A stretch of 20,042 nucleotides of DNA from GCA-002784865 sp035646815 (GTDB taxonomy: Bacteria; Patescibacteriota; Microgenomatia; Levybacterales; UBA12049), in contig DASRON010000005.1 in NCBI GenBank assembly GCA_035646815.1, positions 1 to 20,042 on the forward strand, read 5' to 3'. Below the pieces are notes generated by a model. The model made no database searches. It was not told the origin of the DNA and saw only the letters and a program-made list of their open reading frames with translations. Shown piece by piece: positions 9,532-17,842 of this stretch. Both the position numbers and the translations under genes were made by a program. Each line of letters starts with the position of its first letter. Within the stretch, counting starts at the first letter, position 1.

Positions 9532-10857
9532 ATGAAAGCTTCAACTTTTTTTGTCTGCCAAGAATGTGGATACGAAGCTCCCCAATGGTTAGGGAAATGT
9601 CCTGAATGTGGAGAGTGGAATAGCTTAAGAGAATTTAAAGTTCCTAATAGGAAAAGTTCTGTAAGAGAGTCTACTTTATCTCAAAATACCCAGTCAATTA
9701 AAAAACTAGGAGAGGTAAAATACGAGGAAAAAGAAAGATTAAAAACAGGGTTTTTAGAAGCAGACGGAGTTTTAGGTAGTGGTATTGTTCCCGGAAGCGT
9801 TGTTCTCCTAGCAGGAGATCCGGGAATTGGTAAATCAACACTTCTTTTACAAATTGCTTTAAATCTTTCAGAAGGAAAAAATACAAAAAATTCTATACTT
9901 TATATTTCAGGAGAAGAATCTGAACAGCAAATTAAATTAAGAGCTGATAGAATTTCAAAAAAAGGTGAAAGAAATCTTTCACTTTTATCAATTACAGATA
10001 CAGATAGAGCAGTTTTAACAATCGAAGAGGAAAAACCGAATTTAGTAATTATTGATTCGATTCAAACAATGGAGTCTGAGAATTTGGGGGGTTTATCTGG
10101 AAGCATTGGTCAGGTAAGATATGCAACATCTTCGTTTATAAAAACAGCAAAGGCATTAAATATTCCAATTATTCTAGTTGGCCATGTTACCAAAGAAGGA
10201 ATGGTAGCAGGCCCAATGATTTTGTCTCACATGGTCGATGCAGTTTTATTCTTAGAGGGTGAAAAAAACACTGGAACAAGAATATTAAGAAGTCTTAAAA
10301 ACAGATTTGGACCAGTTGATGAGGTTGGTGTTTTTGTCATGGAAGAAGAGGGAATGGTTGAGATAAAAAATCCAGAGCAGATTTTTTTAACTAATTCTTA
10401 TGCAAATGCTTCAGGATCTGTTCTTACAGTAACTCTTGAAGGAACCAGGGCTTTTCTAGTTGAAATACAAGCCTTAGCAGTTTTTTCAAGACTACCTATG
10501 CCAAGACGAGTTGCCTTGGGTTTTGATTACAAAAGACTTGAACTCTTACTTGCAGTTTTACAAAAACACTGTAGACTTCCAGTTGACACAATGGATATTT
10601 TTGTAAATATTGCAGGAGGACTAAAGCTTTCAGATCCTGCAGCAGATTTAGCAATTTGTCTTGCTGTCTATTCAAGTATTAAAAATATTCCTCTTAAAAA
10701 AACAATTGGAATTGCAGAGGTTGGTCTTTTAGGAGAATTAAGAAAAACTAATATGCTTGAGAAACGCATAAAACAAGCAAAAAAGCTTGGTTTTAAAACA
10801 ATAGTAACAGCAGAAACCAATAGGACTTTAAATAGCGTCTTAAAAGCCCTAGAATAG
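9532..10857 (+). CDS. radA: DNA repair protein RadA
   Basis: A 441-residue RadA (Sms), a RecA-family ATPase that acts with RecA in branch migration during recombinational repair. In order: N-terminal C4 zinc finger (Cys9, Cys12, Cys23, Cys26) followed by GEWNSL; ATPase domain with Walker A GDPGIGKS (95-102, Lys101), LYISGEES (123-130), Walker B LVIID (171-175), GHVTKEG (217-223) and the RadA-specific KNRFG motif (256-260); and a Lon-protease-like C-terminal domain from about 290 with the conserved GGLKLSDPAADLA segment. Length and motifs are complete. The ATG is 30 nt after the S1 stop, has no Shine-Dalgarno, and TACAAT (9517-9522) lies 9 nt upstream, so it may be leaderless, though no -35 box is evident. 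The next gene is a PIN-TRAM protein, as in radA neighbourhoods of other bacteria. Confidence 0.97.
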   Translation: MKASTFFVCQECGYEAPQWLGKCPECGEWNSLREFKVPNRKSSVRESTLSQNTQSIKKLGEVKYEEKERLKTGFLEADGVLGSGIVPGSVVLLAGDPGIGKSTLLLQIALNLSEGKNTKNSILYISGEESEQQIKLRADRISKKGERNLSLLSITDTDRAVLTIEEEKPNLVIIDSIQTMESENLGGLSGSIGQVRYATSSFIKTAKALNIPIILVGHVTKEGMVAGPMILSHMVDAVLFLEGEKNTGTRILRSLKNRFGPVDEVGVFVMEEEGMVEIKNPEQIFLTNSYANASGSVLTVTLEGTRAFLVEIQALAVFSRLPMPRRVALGFDYKRLELLLAVLQKHCRLPVDTMDIFVNIAGGLKLSDPAADLAICLAVYSSIKNIPLKKTIGIAEVGLLGELRKTNMLEKRIKQAKKLGFKTIVTAETNRTLNSVLKALE

Positions 10858-10883
10858 GGATAGGAAGTGTTTTTTATATCAAA

Positions 10884-11654
10884 ATGGTTATGAATGCATC
10901 TAAAGAAAAAAAGAAGTTAAAAGAAGAAAAAGGCTTGTCCTTTTCACCCAATGTAATTGCGATGATTGCAGATGAGGTTGCAAAAAGACTTCCTTCAATT
11001 CCGCGTTCTAAAAAAAAGAAAAAAGCAAAAGCCAAAAAAATTGAAAATCCAATCTTCTTAGATACATCAGCAATTATTGATGGAAGAATTTTTGAATTAA
11101 TTAAATTAAAAGTATTTAACGGTACATTTGTAATTTTAGAAAGTATTCTTCTTGAGTTAAAACATATTGCAGATTCACAAGACATGGTTAAAAAAGAGAG
11201 GGGAAGAAGAGGGCTTGAATTTTTAGAAAAACTTAAAAAAACAAGAGGAATAAAAGTAATGGTCTTTTCTGATTCGCAGGAAAAGAGCTTAGATTTAGAT
11301 AAAGTAAGAGAGGTTGATGAAAAGCTTATTAAGGCAAGTAAAACGTGCAGAGCAAAAGTTATTACCTGTGATTATAACTTAGAAAAAAAGGCAAATATTT
11401 CAGGAATTACTGCAATAAACGTAAATACCTTAGCAAATCTTTTAAAAGTTACTGCAATTCCTGGGGAAGCATTTGCATTAAAGCTTCTGCATAAAGGAAA
11501 AGATATTACCCAAGGAGTTGGTTATCTTGATGATGGAACTATGATTGTTGTTGAAAATGCAAGTGAAGACATAGGTAAAAATGTAGATATTGTGGTATCT
11601 AGGGTAATTCAGACCACTGCAGGAAGAATCCTCTTTGCTAAAAAAATATTTTAG
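10884..11654 (+). CDS. PIN-TRAM domain protein (YacL-like), no membrane anchor
   Basis: A 256-residue protein with a lysine-rich N-terminal extension (about 1-52), a PIN nuclease-fold domain (about 55-185) and a TRAM domain (about 196-256). Acidic residues expected for a PIN active site are present: FLDTSAIIDGR (Asp60, Asp66), Glu91, VDEKLIK (Asp145) and TCDYNL (Asp163), so metal-dependent RNase activity is possible. TRAM domains bind RNA. Firmicute YacL is similar but starts with membrane spans; here a short basic stretch replaces them, so the protein should be soluble. It follows radA by 26 nt. Bacillus-type genomes have radA-disA-yacL; disA is absent here. Two close ATGs (10884 and 10890) could start it. 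Substrate unknown. Confidence 0.88.
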   Translation: MVMNASKEKKKLKEEKGLSFSPNVIAMIADEVAKRLPSIPRSKKKKKAKAKKIENPIFLDTSAIIDGRIFELIKLKVFNGTFVILESILLELKHIADSQDMVKKERGRRGLEFLEKLKKTRGIKVMVFSDSQEKSLDLDKVREVDEKLIKASKTCRAKVITCDYNLEKKANISGITAINVNTLANLLKVTAIPGEAFALKLLHKGKDITQGVGYLDDGTMIVVENASEDIGKNVDIVVSRVIQTTAGRILFAKKIF

Positions 11655-11714
11655 TTATTTTTAAACACTTTTTTCAAATTATTTGCAAAAGTATTTAGCT
11701 ATCCCGACCTTAAC

Positions 11715-11759
11715 TTAAAAGAGGTAGGGGTGCCTGCCCAACACTCCTACCTCTTTTAA
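11715..11759. terminator. Long hairpin ending the radA-PIN block
   Basis: An 18-bp stem with one G-T wobble (11715-11732 with 11742-11759) and a 9-nt loop. The core GAGGTAGGGGTG is flanked by AAAA on the left and TTTT on the right, so it can act as an intrinsic terminator in either direction; it lies 61 nt after the PIN gene stop. Confidence 0.8.
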
Positions 11760-11865
11760 AACTACGAATAATTTCTTAGTTTGACCGGTTTAGCTTTAAT
11801 TTTTTTTCCTTAAAATATCAAACTGTGTCAACCAAAACGTCTAATTTTAGCCTCGACTATTTTTC
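11760..11865. other. Intergenic stretch with no recognised feature
   Basis: AT-rich sequence between the terminator and the candidate small-RNA promoter. It contains a run of eight T (around 11800-11808) and TTGAC-like hexamers on both strands without matching -10 boxes. I see no reading frame or stable structure in it. Confidence 0.4.
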
Positions 11866-11894
11866 TTGACAACCAATTTCTTATTTGATATTTA
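11866..11894 (+). promoter_or_regulatory. Promoter of the candidate small RNA
   Basis: TTGACA at 11866-11871, a 17-nt spacer and TATTTA at 11889-11894, preceded by TG at the extended -10 position (11886-11887). The predicted start is near 11901. The -10 itself is a weak match. Confidence 0.55.
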
Positions 11895-11900
11895 TTTCAC

Positions 11901-12011
11901 ATAGGCAAATAGTTTATTCCTGCCTAAGGAACTATCTGCCCTTTTTCCAAGAGCATTGCTTATCGTACCTGAAATTATTGATCCGTGTAACGAAAGCGAT
12001 GCTCTTTTTTT
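11901..12011 (+). ncRNA. Candidate small RNA with two terminator-like hairpins
   Basis: Between the promoter and a T-run lie about 110 nt with no plausible gene but strong structure. Hairpin 1 (11904-11940) stacks GGCA/TGCC, ATAG/CTAT and TTCC/GGAA with a 4-nt bulge and 7-nt loop, and is followed at once by CTTTTT. Hairpin 2 (11950-12005) has a 12-bp stem plus 4 bp and is followed by seven T. It could make a ~46-nt or a ~110-nt RNA. It does not match what I know of SRP RNA, 6S RNA, tmRNA or RNase P RNA. A tandem terminator for readthrough is an alternative. Confidence 0.5.
11950..12011 (+). terminator. Intrinsic terminator, plus strand
   Basis: AGAGCATTGCTT (11950-11961) pairs with AAGCGATGCTCT (11994-12005) with one wobble, continued by TCGT/ACGA after a bulged A, and followed by a run of seven T (12005-12011). 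The minus strand has no T-run here, so it acts on plus-strand transcripts. Confidence 0.75.
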
Positions 12012-12024
12012 ATTCTAATGTCAA

Positions 12025-12171
12025 TTATAAAAATGCTACCGGTATACTTAACCCTTTTTCCACCAGCTTCTTAAGCTGATCTGTTCCCTGTTTTAAAAGT
12101 AACTCTTGTTTGTAATCAGAAATAGTTCTTCTAGTTACTCTTTTTCCTGCCTTAAATAGGTTAAATTTCAT
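12025..12171 (-). CDS. Small basic protein, 48 aa
   Basis: A minus-strand frame from ATG (12171) to TAA (12025-12027) encodes 48 residues, starting MKFNLFKAGKRVTRRTISDY and ending KGLSIPVAFL. It is strongly basic, has no signal peptide or membrane span, and looks like one or two amphipathic helices (about 19-40). Support for a real gene is its own promoter, with TAAAAT ending 10 nt before the ATG and TTGACA 18 nt further up, so the leader would be only a few nt, plus a plausible amino-acid composition. It reads toward the candidate small RNA and is downstream of the GT2 gene on the same strand. I have a vague recollection of similar short proteins in CPR genomes but cannot name the family; function unknown. 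Confidence 0.65.
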   Translation of the reverse strand: MKFNLFKAGKRVTRRTISDYKQELLLKQGTDQLKKLVEKGLSIPVAFL

Positions 12172-12181
12172 ACTTATCGTG

Positions 12182-12211
12182 ATTTTAGCATAGTCTGTCA
12201 AGTATTGTCAA
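12182..12211 (-). promoter_or_regulatory. Promoter of the 48-aa gene
   Basis: Read on the minus strand: TTGACA (12206-12211), an 18-nt spacer and TAAAAT (12182-12187). A second TTGACA, 11 nt after the first, sits inside the spacer. The transcript would begin only about 3-4 nt before the ATG at 12171. Confidence 0.7.
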
Positions 12212-12241
12212 TCCTATAGCAAAAATAGGGGTTAAAAGCCG

Positions 12242-12265
12242 TAGGCTTGTAGTAAATTAAGCCTA
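12242..12265 (-). terminator. Weak terminator after the GT2 gene
   Basis: TAGGCTT (12242-12248) and AAGCCTA (12259-12265) form a 7-bp stem with a 10-nt loop, followed on the minus strand, 4 nt later, by TTTT. It lies about 90 nt past the GT2 stop. The rest of 12172-12356 holds only the promoter of the 48-aa gene, a CCTAT/ATAGG mini-hairpin and one DnaA-box-like 9-mer. Confidence 0.35.
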
Positions 12266-12356
12266 GAAAGGGCTGTTATATAAGGCAAATCAAAATACAT
12301 AATATCTATGTGGATAACTTTGGGAAAACGTAAAATGACAAGATTTTGGGGGATTT

Positions 12357-13118
12357 TTATTTAAGTTTTATTAAAGGGGAGAAAAATGTGCGATTTAAGT
12401 TGTAGTTATAAAAAGTAAGTGACTTAAGCCAAAGTTTAACAAGAGAGGACATGTTTTGCTTAAGATCAGTAAAGTATGCTCCTGGGTGGTTTCTATGGTG
12501 GTGTAAGAATTCATTTAAGTTAGCAAACTTTCCGTAGGGAAGAATTTTCATCATTAGATCACTATAAACAAAAGGGAAAAGGTTTGATTTGAACTTAATA
12601 ATATCTTTAGGTAAAAGCATTCTGTTGATTAGTACAGTCTCAAATTGCATTGAGATTCCATGCAGAGGAGAAGCATAGATATTATGATTTTGTGCCGGGA
12701 AATTACTTTTTGTAAGCCTTTTGCCATCTTCGTTAATAAATTGGCATTGAGTTCCTACTGCAACTACTTCAGGGTGAGAAAGGAGAAATCTTACCTGTTT
12801 TCCAATTTTAGTTGAAATACTTATATCTTCAGAGTTCATCATGGTTACAAGTTGACCTTTGGCTCGTTTTGTGGCTCTATTTAACGTTAGGGAAATGCCA
12901 TATCTTTTAACATTTGCATAGACTTTAAGCCTTTTATCTTCTCTTTTTAAGCTTCGTAATATTTTTAATGATTTATCGCTTGAATTGTCATCAATTGCAA
13001 TGACCTCAATATTTGAGTAGCTTTGTGCTAAAAGACTCTCGACACAAGACACAAGATGTTTCTCTGCATTATGTACTGGCAATAAGATAGAGACTAATGG
13101 TTTATTTGAATAATTCAT
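12357..13118 (-). CDS. Glycosyltransferase family 2
   Basis: A 253-residue GT-A-fold glycosyltransferase of family 2, which transfers sugar from a nucleotide-sugar donor. Visible: the N-terminal strand VSILLPVHNAEKHL (9-22), the nucleotide-binding AIDDNSSDKS (41-50, Asp43-Asp44), and MMNSED (93-98) at the place of the metal-binding DXD motif, here reading S-E-D rather than the usual D-x-D. The C-terminal part (about 140-253) has no membrane span, so the protein is probably cytoplasmic or peripheral. It has its own promoter, with a leader of about 55 nt, and is last in the minus-strand surface/glycan block, downstream of the large GT-C-like protein. Acceptor and sugar unknown. Confidence 0.88.
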   Translation of the reverse strand: MNYSNKPLVSILLPVHNAEKHLVSCVESLLAQSYSNIEVIAIDDNSSDKSLKILRSLKREDKRLKVYANVKRYGISLTLNRATKRAKGQLVTMMNSEDISISTKIGKQVRFLLSHPEVVAVGTQCQFINEDGKRLTKSNFPAQNHNIYASPLHGISMQFETVLINRMLLPKDIIKFKSNLFPFVYSDLMMKILPYGKFANLNEFLHHHRNHPGAYFTDLKQNMSSLVKLWLKSLTFYNYNLNRTFFSPLIKLK

Positions 13119-13179
13119 ACTATGTGAGGTTATTTAATAGTTTAGGCAGGGTCTTCTCAGGCAGTCATTATTAATAAGG

Positions 13180-13208
13180 ATTCTAGCATAAAAAAGTACA
13201 TAAGTCAA
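13180..13208 (-). promoter_or_regulatory. Promoter of the GT2 gene
   Basis: Read on the minus strand: TTGACT (13203-13208), a 17-nt spacer and TAGAAT (13180-13185). The -35 box overlaps the stop codon of the upstream 1095-aa gene. Predicted start near 13173. Confidence 0.7.
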
Positions 13209-16200
13209 TTTTTTAGCCTCGAGGTATAGATAAGTGCAGGAATTAGCAAAAGCAGTAAAATGCCAAAATATTCAAGATATTGGGGTAGGTATACAATTAT
13301 AATTGATTTTTCCTTAAAATTAGTTATATTCCAGCCATTTTCCCAGTTATTTATTAAAACATGGTCTTTAATCTCTTTGCCAAAGAGAAAGGGGAGGGCT
13401 TTGGTAAAGAGATTAACATCTTTTACTAAGTAAGCTTTCCAGCCAGGATTATATGATTGTGACAAAATAATTGTTCCATTTTCTCCCTGAACAGAGTTAA
13501 TAATATAAAGACTTTCATTGGGATGGTTTATATCAGAAACAGAAAGATTTTCAGTTTTTTCCTTTTCTTCTTTTTCAATAGAGATTGAAGTTAGGAAATT
13601 ATATGGAATTGGATACATTTCTATTTTCCCCAAATCATTTATTGTTTTTTCACTTCCAATGGAAATACTTTCAAAATGAAGAGAAAAAGATAAGTCATCT
13701 TTGCTCTGAGGAGGCAAAATTAAAACCGATAAATTATTCTTAGGATCAAGATAGGTATCAATAGGGATAATTTTCTCATCCTCATTTAAAATCCAGAAAT
13801 GAAAAGGTCTCCCGCTAACATTTTTGTTTTCAATAAACAACATATATCCATGTAAATGATTAAAGCTTGGTAAATAATACGATATGCAATTTGCAGCATT
13901 TTTAGCCTCCATCCTAAGCCAGGTTTTATTTTGATCATCAAAAAGTCTAGATTCTATTTTGCCTTTTCTGAAATTATCACAATTCTTGCTTTTACTAAGG
14001 ATATCGTTATTTGGAACAGCTATGAATTTTTCTTTTTCGTTGGTTATTTTAGGAAGTATTATTTTTAACTTTCCTGATATATCTCCAAAAATAACATTTT
14101 CAGTTTTGATGCTTATTGCGCTTCTTAGCTCATTTGCTAAAAGAATAGTGCTTAAATCCAAATTTTTATTATTAGTTAATGCAAGCAAATTATCTTTATT
14201 AAGAGATAGACTTGTTGATCCGATATTTTCTATTGAGTTTGATTTGATAGTTAAGCTTGCAAATCCTCCTGCATTTAGGGAAAGGGGATATTGAGTATCT
14301 TTAGGTAGGATAAATACTTCTTTTTGAAAAGTAGTCTGGGTAAATTTATACTCAGGCTGATTGTTTGAAATAATCGAAATTTCAGGATTTTTGACTGATG
14401 CTTGAATTGAAAAAGTCTCGTTAGGATTTTTCTTGCCTGTAAATTCAACAAAAACAAGCTCTTCAGATATGTCAAATAGATAACTTACCCTAGATTCAGG
14501 TTTAATTTCTAAAGTATCGCTAGAAATCTCAAGATTATTATTTGACTCGATACTAACTCTATTATTTTGATTGCTTCTTCCGTAAAAAAGAGATCTAAAA
14601 GGATAAATTATGTCAGGATTAGCATTGCTTGAGATATAATTTCCTAAGTCTAGATATGCTTTATCAAAATTACTCCATTTATATGTATTAACAGTCTTGA
14701 GCTTTCTTTCTGTAAAAATATAGTTTTTCGGATTATCTTTAAGAGAGACCTTATAAACCGTTATCTTTCCAAAGGATTTATCTTTTTTTATAGAAGGAGT
14801 TTTTTCTATAATCTTTTCAAGCCTAGCGGTAAGAAGGGTTGTAGGGGAAGAGGGATTAATAATATTTTTATCAAGCAAGATAAAACTTATCTGATATTTA
14901 TTTAATATTTGTTCAAAGAGCTCTGAATTATTCGTATTAAGAGCGTTTGATATTTCCCAATAATAATTTTCATCTTCTTTAGACCAAACATCAAAAGCTC
15001 TATCTAAAATAGGTTGTTTAATTCCGTACCATAGAAATCCTGAGCCTCCATATCCCCATTCATAAAAATTCCATCCCCAGAAAGTGTATTGTGGAAAATT
15101 AGCAATTCGGCTATTTTGATCCTGAGTTTTAAAATAGTCAAATAGTTCAAAGTACTCGCTAGGAATAGAAATACTATTTTTATAATAAAAAAGGTTGCCT
15201 TGAAAAACAGGGAGAGTAAAAATAACAAGAATTAAGACAAAAATTAAGCTTAAAAAATAAGAGTTTAGCTTCTTAAATTTAAAAATTAACTCTCCTGATC
15301 CTATTGCAAAAAAGATTGCAAAACAAAGAGAGGTTATAATTGAAAATTTAGTAAATGGGAATCTAAATGCCTGATTTACTAAGGGTATTTCTCTTAATAA
15401 GTTATCTATTAAGGAAAAGGGAAGAGTAGTGGTTGCAAGCATAGTAAAAGAAAATATGAATAAAATTATAAAAGCGTTTAGAGCAGGCAGCTTTCTTTTA
15501 AAGCTTTTAATAAGTCCAAGCAGTACAATAGCAAACAAAATATATCCAATTATAGAAACATAGATTTTTCCCAGATAGTTTTTCCAAGGTGAGAGCATGT
15601 AGCTAAAATTTCCATAAATATCCGGATCGACATTGTTAAACCAAAATCCCTTTAAAAGCATTACGTCTTTAATCCCACCAAACTCTTTATTTTGCAAAAA
15701 GACTGTTTCAGTTGACATCTGATTAATTTTTGCTTCAAAAGCAACTTGAGAATTAGTAAAGCTAAAGTAGATAAATGGCAAAAGCCAAAATGAATTAATA
15801 ATAAGAATTACTAGAAAAGCTTTGAGAGTTTTTAGAAAAAATTCTTTAGTTTTTATCCTAACATTCAAATATAAAGAAATTATGGCTAGGATTAATCCAT
15901 AAACAAAGAAAATAGTTGGAACTTGTCCTTGTGGTATAGCTAAAATATTTAATAAAACAAAAATGAGAGTATTTTTCAGACTGTTTTCTTTTAAGAGCTT
16001 GAAGAAAGATAGAATTAGTAAAGGAAGAAAACCATAGTGAATAATAAATGGTTCAAAAGGAACGTAAAAGGTTTGGATTGTTGAAAGATTTAAAACATAA
16101 AATAATGCTCCAAGCATAGGTGTAATTTTTCCAAGTGAGCTCTTTTCATTTCCTACAATATATTTAATTAGGGAAAAACTTCCAATTGCACCTAAAGAAA

Positions 16201-16492
16201 GCATAATAAATGAAAAAGCTTCACGGATGAGTGTTGTTGGAAGAATAAATGAAAGCATGAGAATATAAATTTGATAAATAAATTCTGTTGCATGAGCGTT
16301 TCCTGCTAAAAGACCTAATCCTTGATGTTCTTGCCAAACACTGAAAAAAGAGCGTTTAAGGTTAATCCAGATATTTAGTTCAGGAAGAAGGTTGTCCCAA
16401 CCGATTAAAAATTTAGCAGGAGAGGCATTTGAAACAATAATTAAAATAATTGTTGTTAAAACAATTAGTAGGGGGAAGTTTTTTTTAAACAT
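13205..16492 (-). CDS. Very large GT-C/YfhO-like membrane protein, 1095 aa
   Basis: A 1095-residue protein. The first ~430 residues carry about ten to twelve hydrophobic spans; a soluble, presumably external region of ~630 residues follows; one last span lies near 1070-1088, just before a short basic tail. The first outer loop, GWDNLLPELNIWINLKRSFF, has the acidic residues expected of GT-C lipid-linked-sugar glycosyltransferases, and the late SQSYNPGWKAYLVKD segment is typical of the YfhO family. The external region is beta-rich with many Asn/Ser/Lys residues. I infer a role in transferring sugars onto an extracellular glycan or surface protein; donor and acceptor are unknown. It starts 5 nt after the stop of the GT4 gene, so the two are almost certainly co-transcribed. 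No Shine-Dalgarno is obvious. Confidence 0.75.
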   Translation of the reverse strand: MFKKNFPLLIVLTTIILIIVSNASPAKFLIGWDNLLPELNIWINLKRSFFSVWQEHQGLGLLAGNAHATEFIYQIYILMLSFILPTTLIREAFSFIMLSLGAIGSFSLIKYIVGNEKSSLGKITPMLGALFYVLNLSTIQTFYVPFEPFIIHYGFLPLLILSFFKLLKENSLKNTLIFVLLNILAIPQGQVPTIFFVYGLILAIISLYLNVRIKTKEFFLKTLKAFLVILIINSFWLLPFIYFSFTNSQVAFEAKINQMSTETVFLQNKEFGGIKDVMLLKGFWFNNVDPDIYGNFSYMLSPWKNYLGKIYVSIIGYILFAIVLLGLIKSFKRKLPALNAFIILFIFSFTMLATTTLPFSLIDNLLREIPLVNQAFRFPFTKFSIITSLCFAIFFAIGSGELIFKFKKLNSYFLSLIFVLILVIFTLPVFQGNLFYYKNSISIPSEYFELFDYFKTQDQNSRIANFPQYTFWGWNFYEWGYGGSGFLWYGIKQPILDRAFDVWSKEDENYYWEISNALNTNNSELFEQILNKYQISFILLDKNIINPSSPTTLLTARLEKIIEKTPSIKKDKSFGKITVYKVSLKDNPKNYIFTERKLKTVNTYKWSNFDKAYLDLGNYISSNANPDIIYPFRSLFYGRSNQNNRVSIESNNNLEISSDTLEIKPESRVSYLFDISEELVFVEFTGKKNPNETFSIQASVKNPEISIISNNQPEYKFTQTTFQKEVFILPKDTQYPLSLNAGGFASLTIKSNSIENIGSTSLSLNKDNLLALTNNKNLDLSTILLANELRSAISIKTENVIFGDISGKLKIILPKITNEKEKFIAVPNNDILSKSKNCDNFRKGKIESRLFDDQNKTWLRMEAKNAANCISYYLPSFNHLHGYMLFIENKNVSGRPFHFWILNEDEKIIPIDTYLDPKNNLSVLILPPQSKDDLSFSLHFESISIGSEKTINDLGKIEMYPIPYNFLTSISIEKEEKEKTENLSVSDINHPNESLYIINSVQGENGTIILSQSYNPGWKAYLVKDVNLFTKALPFLFGKEIKDHVLINNWENGWNITNFKEKSIIIVYLPQYLEYFGILLLLLIPALIYTSRLKN

Positions 16493-16497
16493 AGGAT

Positions 16498-17832
16498 TTA
16501 TCTAGTAACTCTTGGGCTTACAAGAAGCTTCCTATTATAGATTCTAGCGTAATTTTGCAAAATAGTCTTTATGTAAATTGACGCGAGATTGTCAAATGAT
16601 CTTTTTTCGCTTAATAACTTGCTAAATAAGATTAATTTTTTTTGCTGACTTATCTTTTGAGCACTAGATATTTTCTCTATTAAAGCTTTTTCATTAAATT
16701 TGAAAATAAGATCTTTTTCTAAAAGTCCTGTTTTTGCCAATGCGTCCTTAATGTCAGTACTTTTTATGAGTTTTTGTAAATTTTTTGAGAGCAAGACTGG
16801 TTTATTAAAGGAAAGTGCAAGAGAAAGTGGTCCTGAAGAAGACATAAGCTTTCTATATGGAAATATAACTAAATCTGAAGCTTTAAAATAATCAGCAATC
16901 TTTTCCTCAGGAACAAATCCGGTAATTTCTATATGTGAAAAACCTTTAGAAAGACTTTTAGTTTTTCTTAAAAATGCCTGGTAGTGTTCCTTTTTGCCTT
17001 GTGTAAAGCTTGGGCCTCCTGCAATAACTAATTTAACTCTTTTGCCATTAATTTTACTGTGTTTTTGGAAAGATTTAATTAAAAAATCTACTCCTTTATA
17101 CCAAGTTAGATAGCCAAAATATAAGATAACAAATTCATCTTTTTTAATTCTTAATATTTGTTTTGATTTTTCTTTACTAAAGTTACTTGTTATTTGTTTA
17201 TCTACTCCGTGTGGAATAACTACGATTTTTTCTTCAGGAATAATTTCTTGAAGTCTATTTTTAAGTTCATCTTCTAAGACAATAATATTTTTTGCAGGGA
17301 AAGCAATAAATTTATAAAAGTTTTTTAAGGCAAAGTTTAAGAGCTTAAGTTTTAAGCTTTTCTTTGAAATTCCGATGTGTCCTGATATCTCTCTAAGATC
17401 AAGTATTACCTGATGAATAACAATAGTTACGCTTTTTCTTAAAATTGAGAGTAACCAAATGACTACAGAAAGAGATCCAGTTGAAAAGATATCTCCAAAA
17501 GAAGAGAACTCAAATTCTAGGAGAACATCTTTAACATGATTAAATTTTAAGATATTTCTTGTAAGACTTAAGTAAGAGAGAGGACTATTTCTTTTAAAAC
17601 AGCGAACGATAAGCATTCCATCTTCTTTGTACACTTCTTCTTTATTTCCTAACTTCATAGTTAAAACAATAATTTTCTTGTCTGGGTTTTGTTTTTTTAA
17701 GGCCAGAAGTGTATTTTTGGTAAAAGAAGCAACAGCACAAACTCCTTTGCTGTATTTTTCTTTCTTTTTAGGAAAGCTTGATATTACTAGTATTGAATTT
17801 CCTTTATTAAATTCTTTTATATATCTATTCAT
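16498..17832 (-). CDS. Glycosyltransferase family 4 (GT-B fold)
   Basis: A 444-residue GT-B glycosyltransferase. The N-terminal acceptor domain begins SILVISSFPKKK (13-24) with a basic, glycine-containing loop; the C-terminal donor domain starts near 233. Family signs are VIPHGVDK (205-212), ILYFGYLTWYKGVDFLI (236-252), TGFVPEEKIADYFKASDLVIFPY (304-326) and SSSGPLSLALSFNKPVL (331-347). That last segment replaces the usual EX7E motif; its first glutamate is missing, a variant seen in some GT4 subgroups. I chose ATG 17832; an in-frame GTG at 17853 would add seven residues but lies inside a 13-bp hairpin arm. It precedes the 1095-aa GT-C-like gene by 5 nt, suggesting that both build the same surface glycan. 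Confidence 0.88.
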   Translation of the reverse strand: MNRYIKEFNKGNSILVISSFPKKKEKYSKGVCAVASFTKNTLLALKKQNPDKKIIVLTMKLGNKEEVYKEDGMLIVRCFKRNSPLSYLSLTRNILKFNHVKDVLLEFEFSSFGDIFSTGSLSVVIWLLSILRKSVTIVIHQVILDLREISGHIGISKKSLKLKLLNFALKNFYKFIAFPAKNIIVLEDELKNRLQEIIPEEKIVVIPHGVDKQITSNFSKEKSKQILRIKKDEFVILYFGYLTWYKGVDFLIKSFQKHSKINGKRVKLVIAGGPSFTQGKKEHYQAFLRKTKSLSKGFSHIEITGFVPEEKIADYFKASDLVIFPYRKLMSSSGPLSLALSFNKPVLLSKNLQKLIKSTDIKDALAKTGLLEKDLIFKFNEKALIEKISSAQKISQQKKLILFSKLLSEKRSFDNLASIYIKTILQNYARIYNRKLLVSPRVTR

Positions 17833-17842
17833 AGTTTTTAGT

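Noticed and set aside
11885..12079. 64-aa plus-strand frame in the intergenic region
   Set aside because: It runs through two terminator-like hairpins and over the 48-aa gene on the other strand, and its start lies in the promoter.
12309..12317. DnaA-box match (TTATCCACA on the minus strand), possible replication origin
   Set aside because: A single 9-mer with no second box, no dnaA or dnaN nearby and no clear unwinding element; chance is a sufficient explanation.
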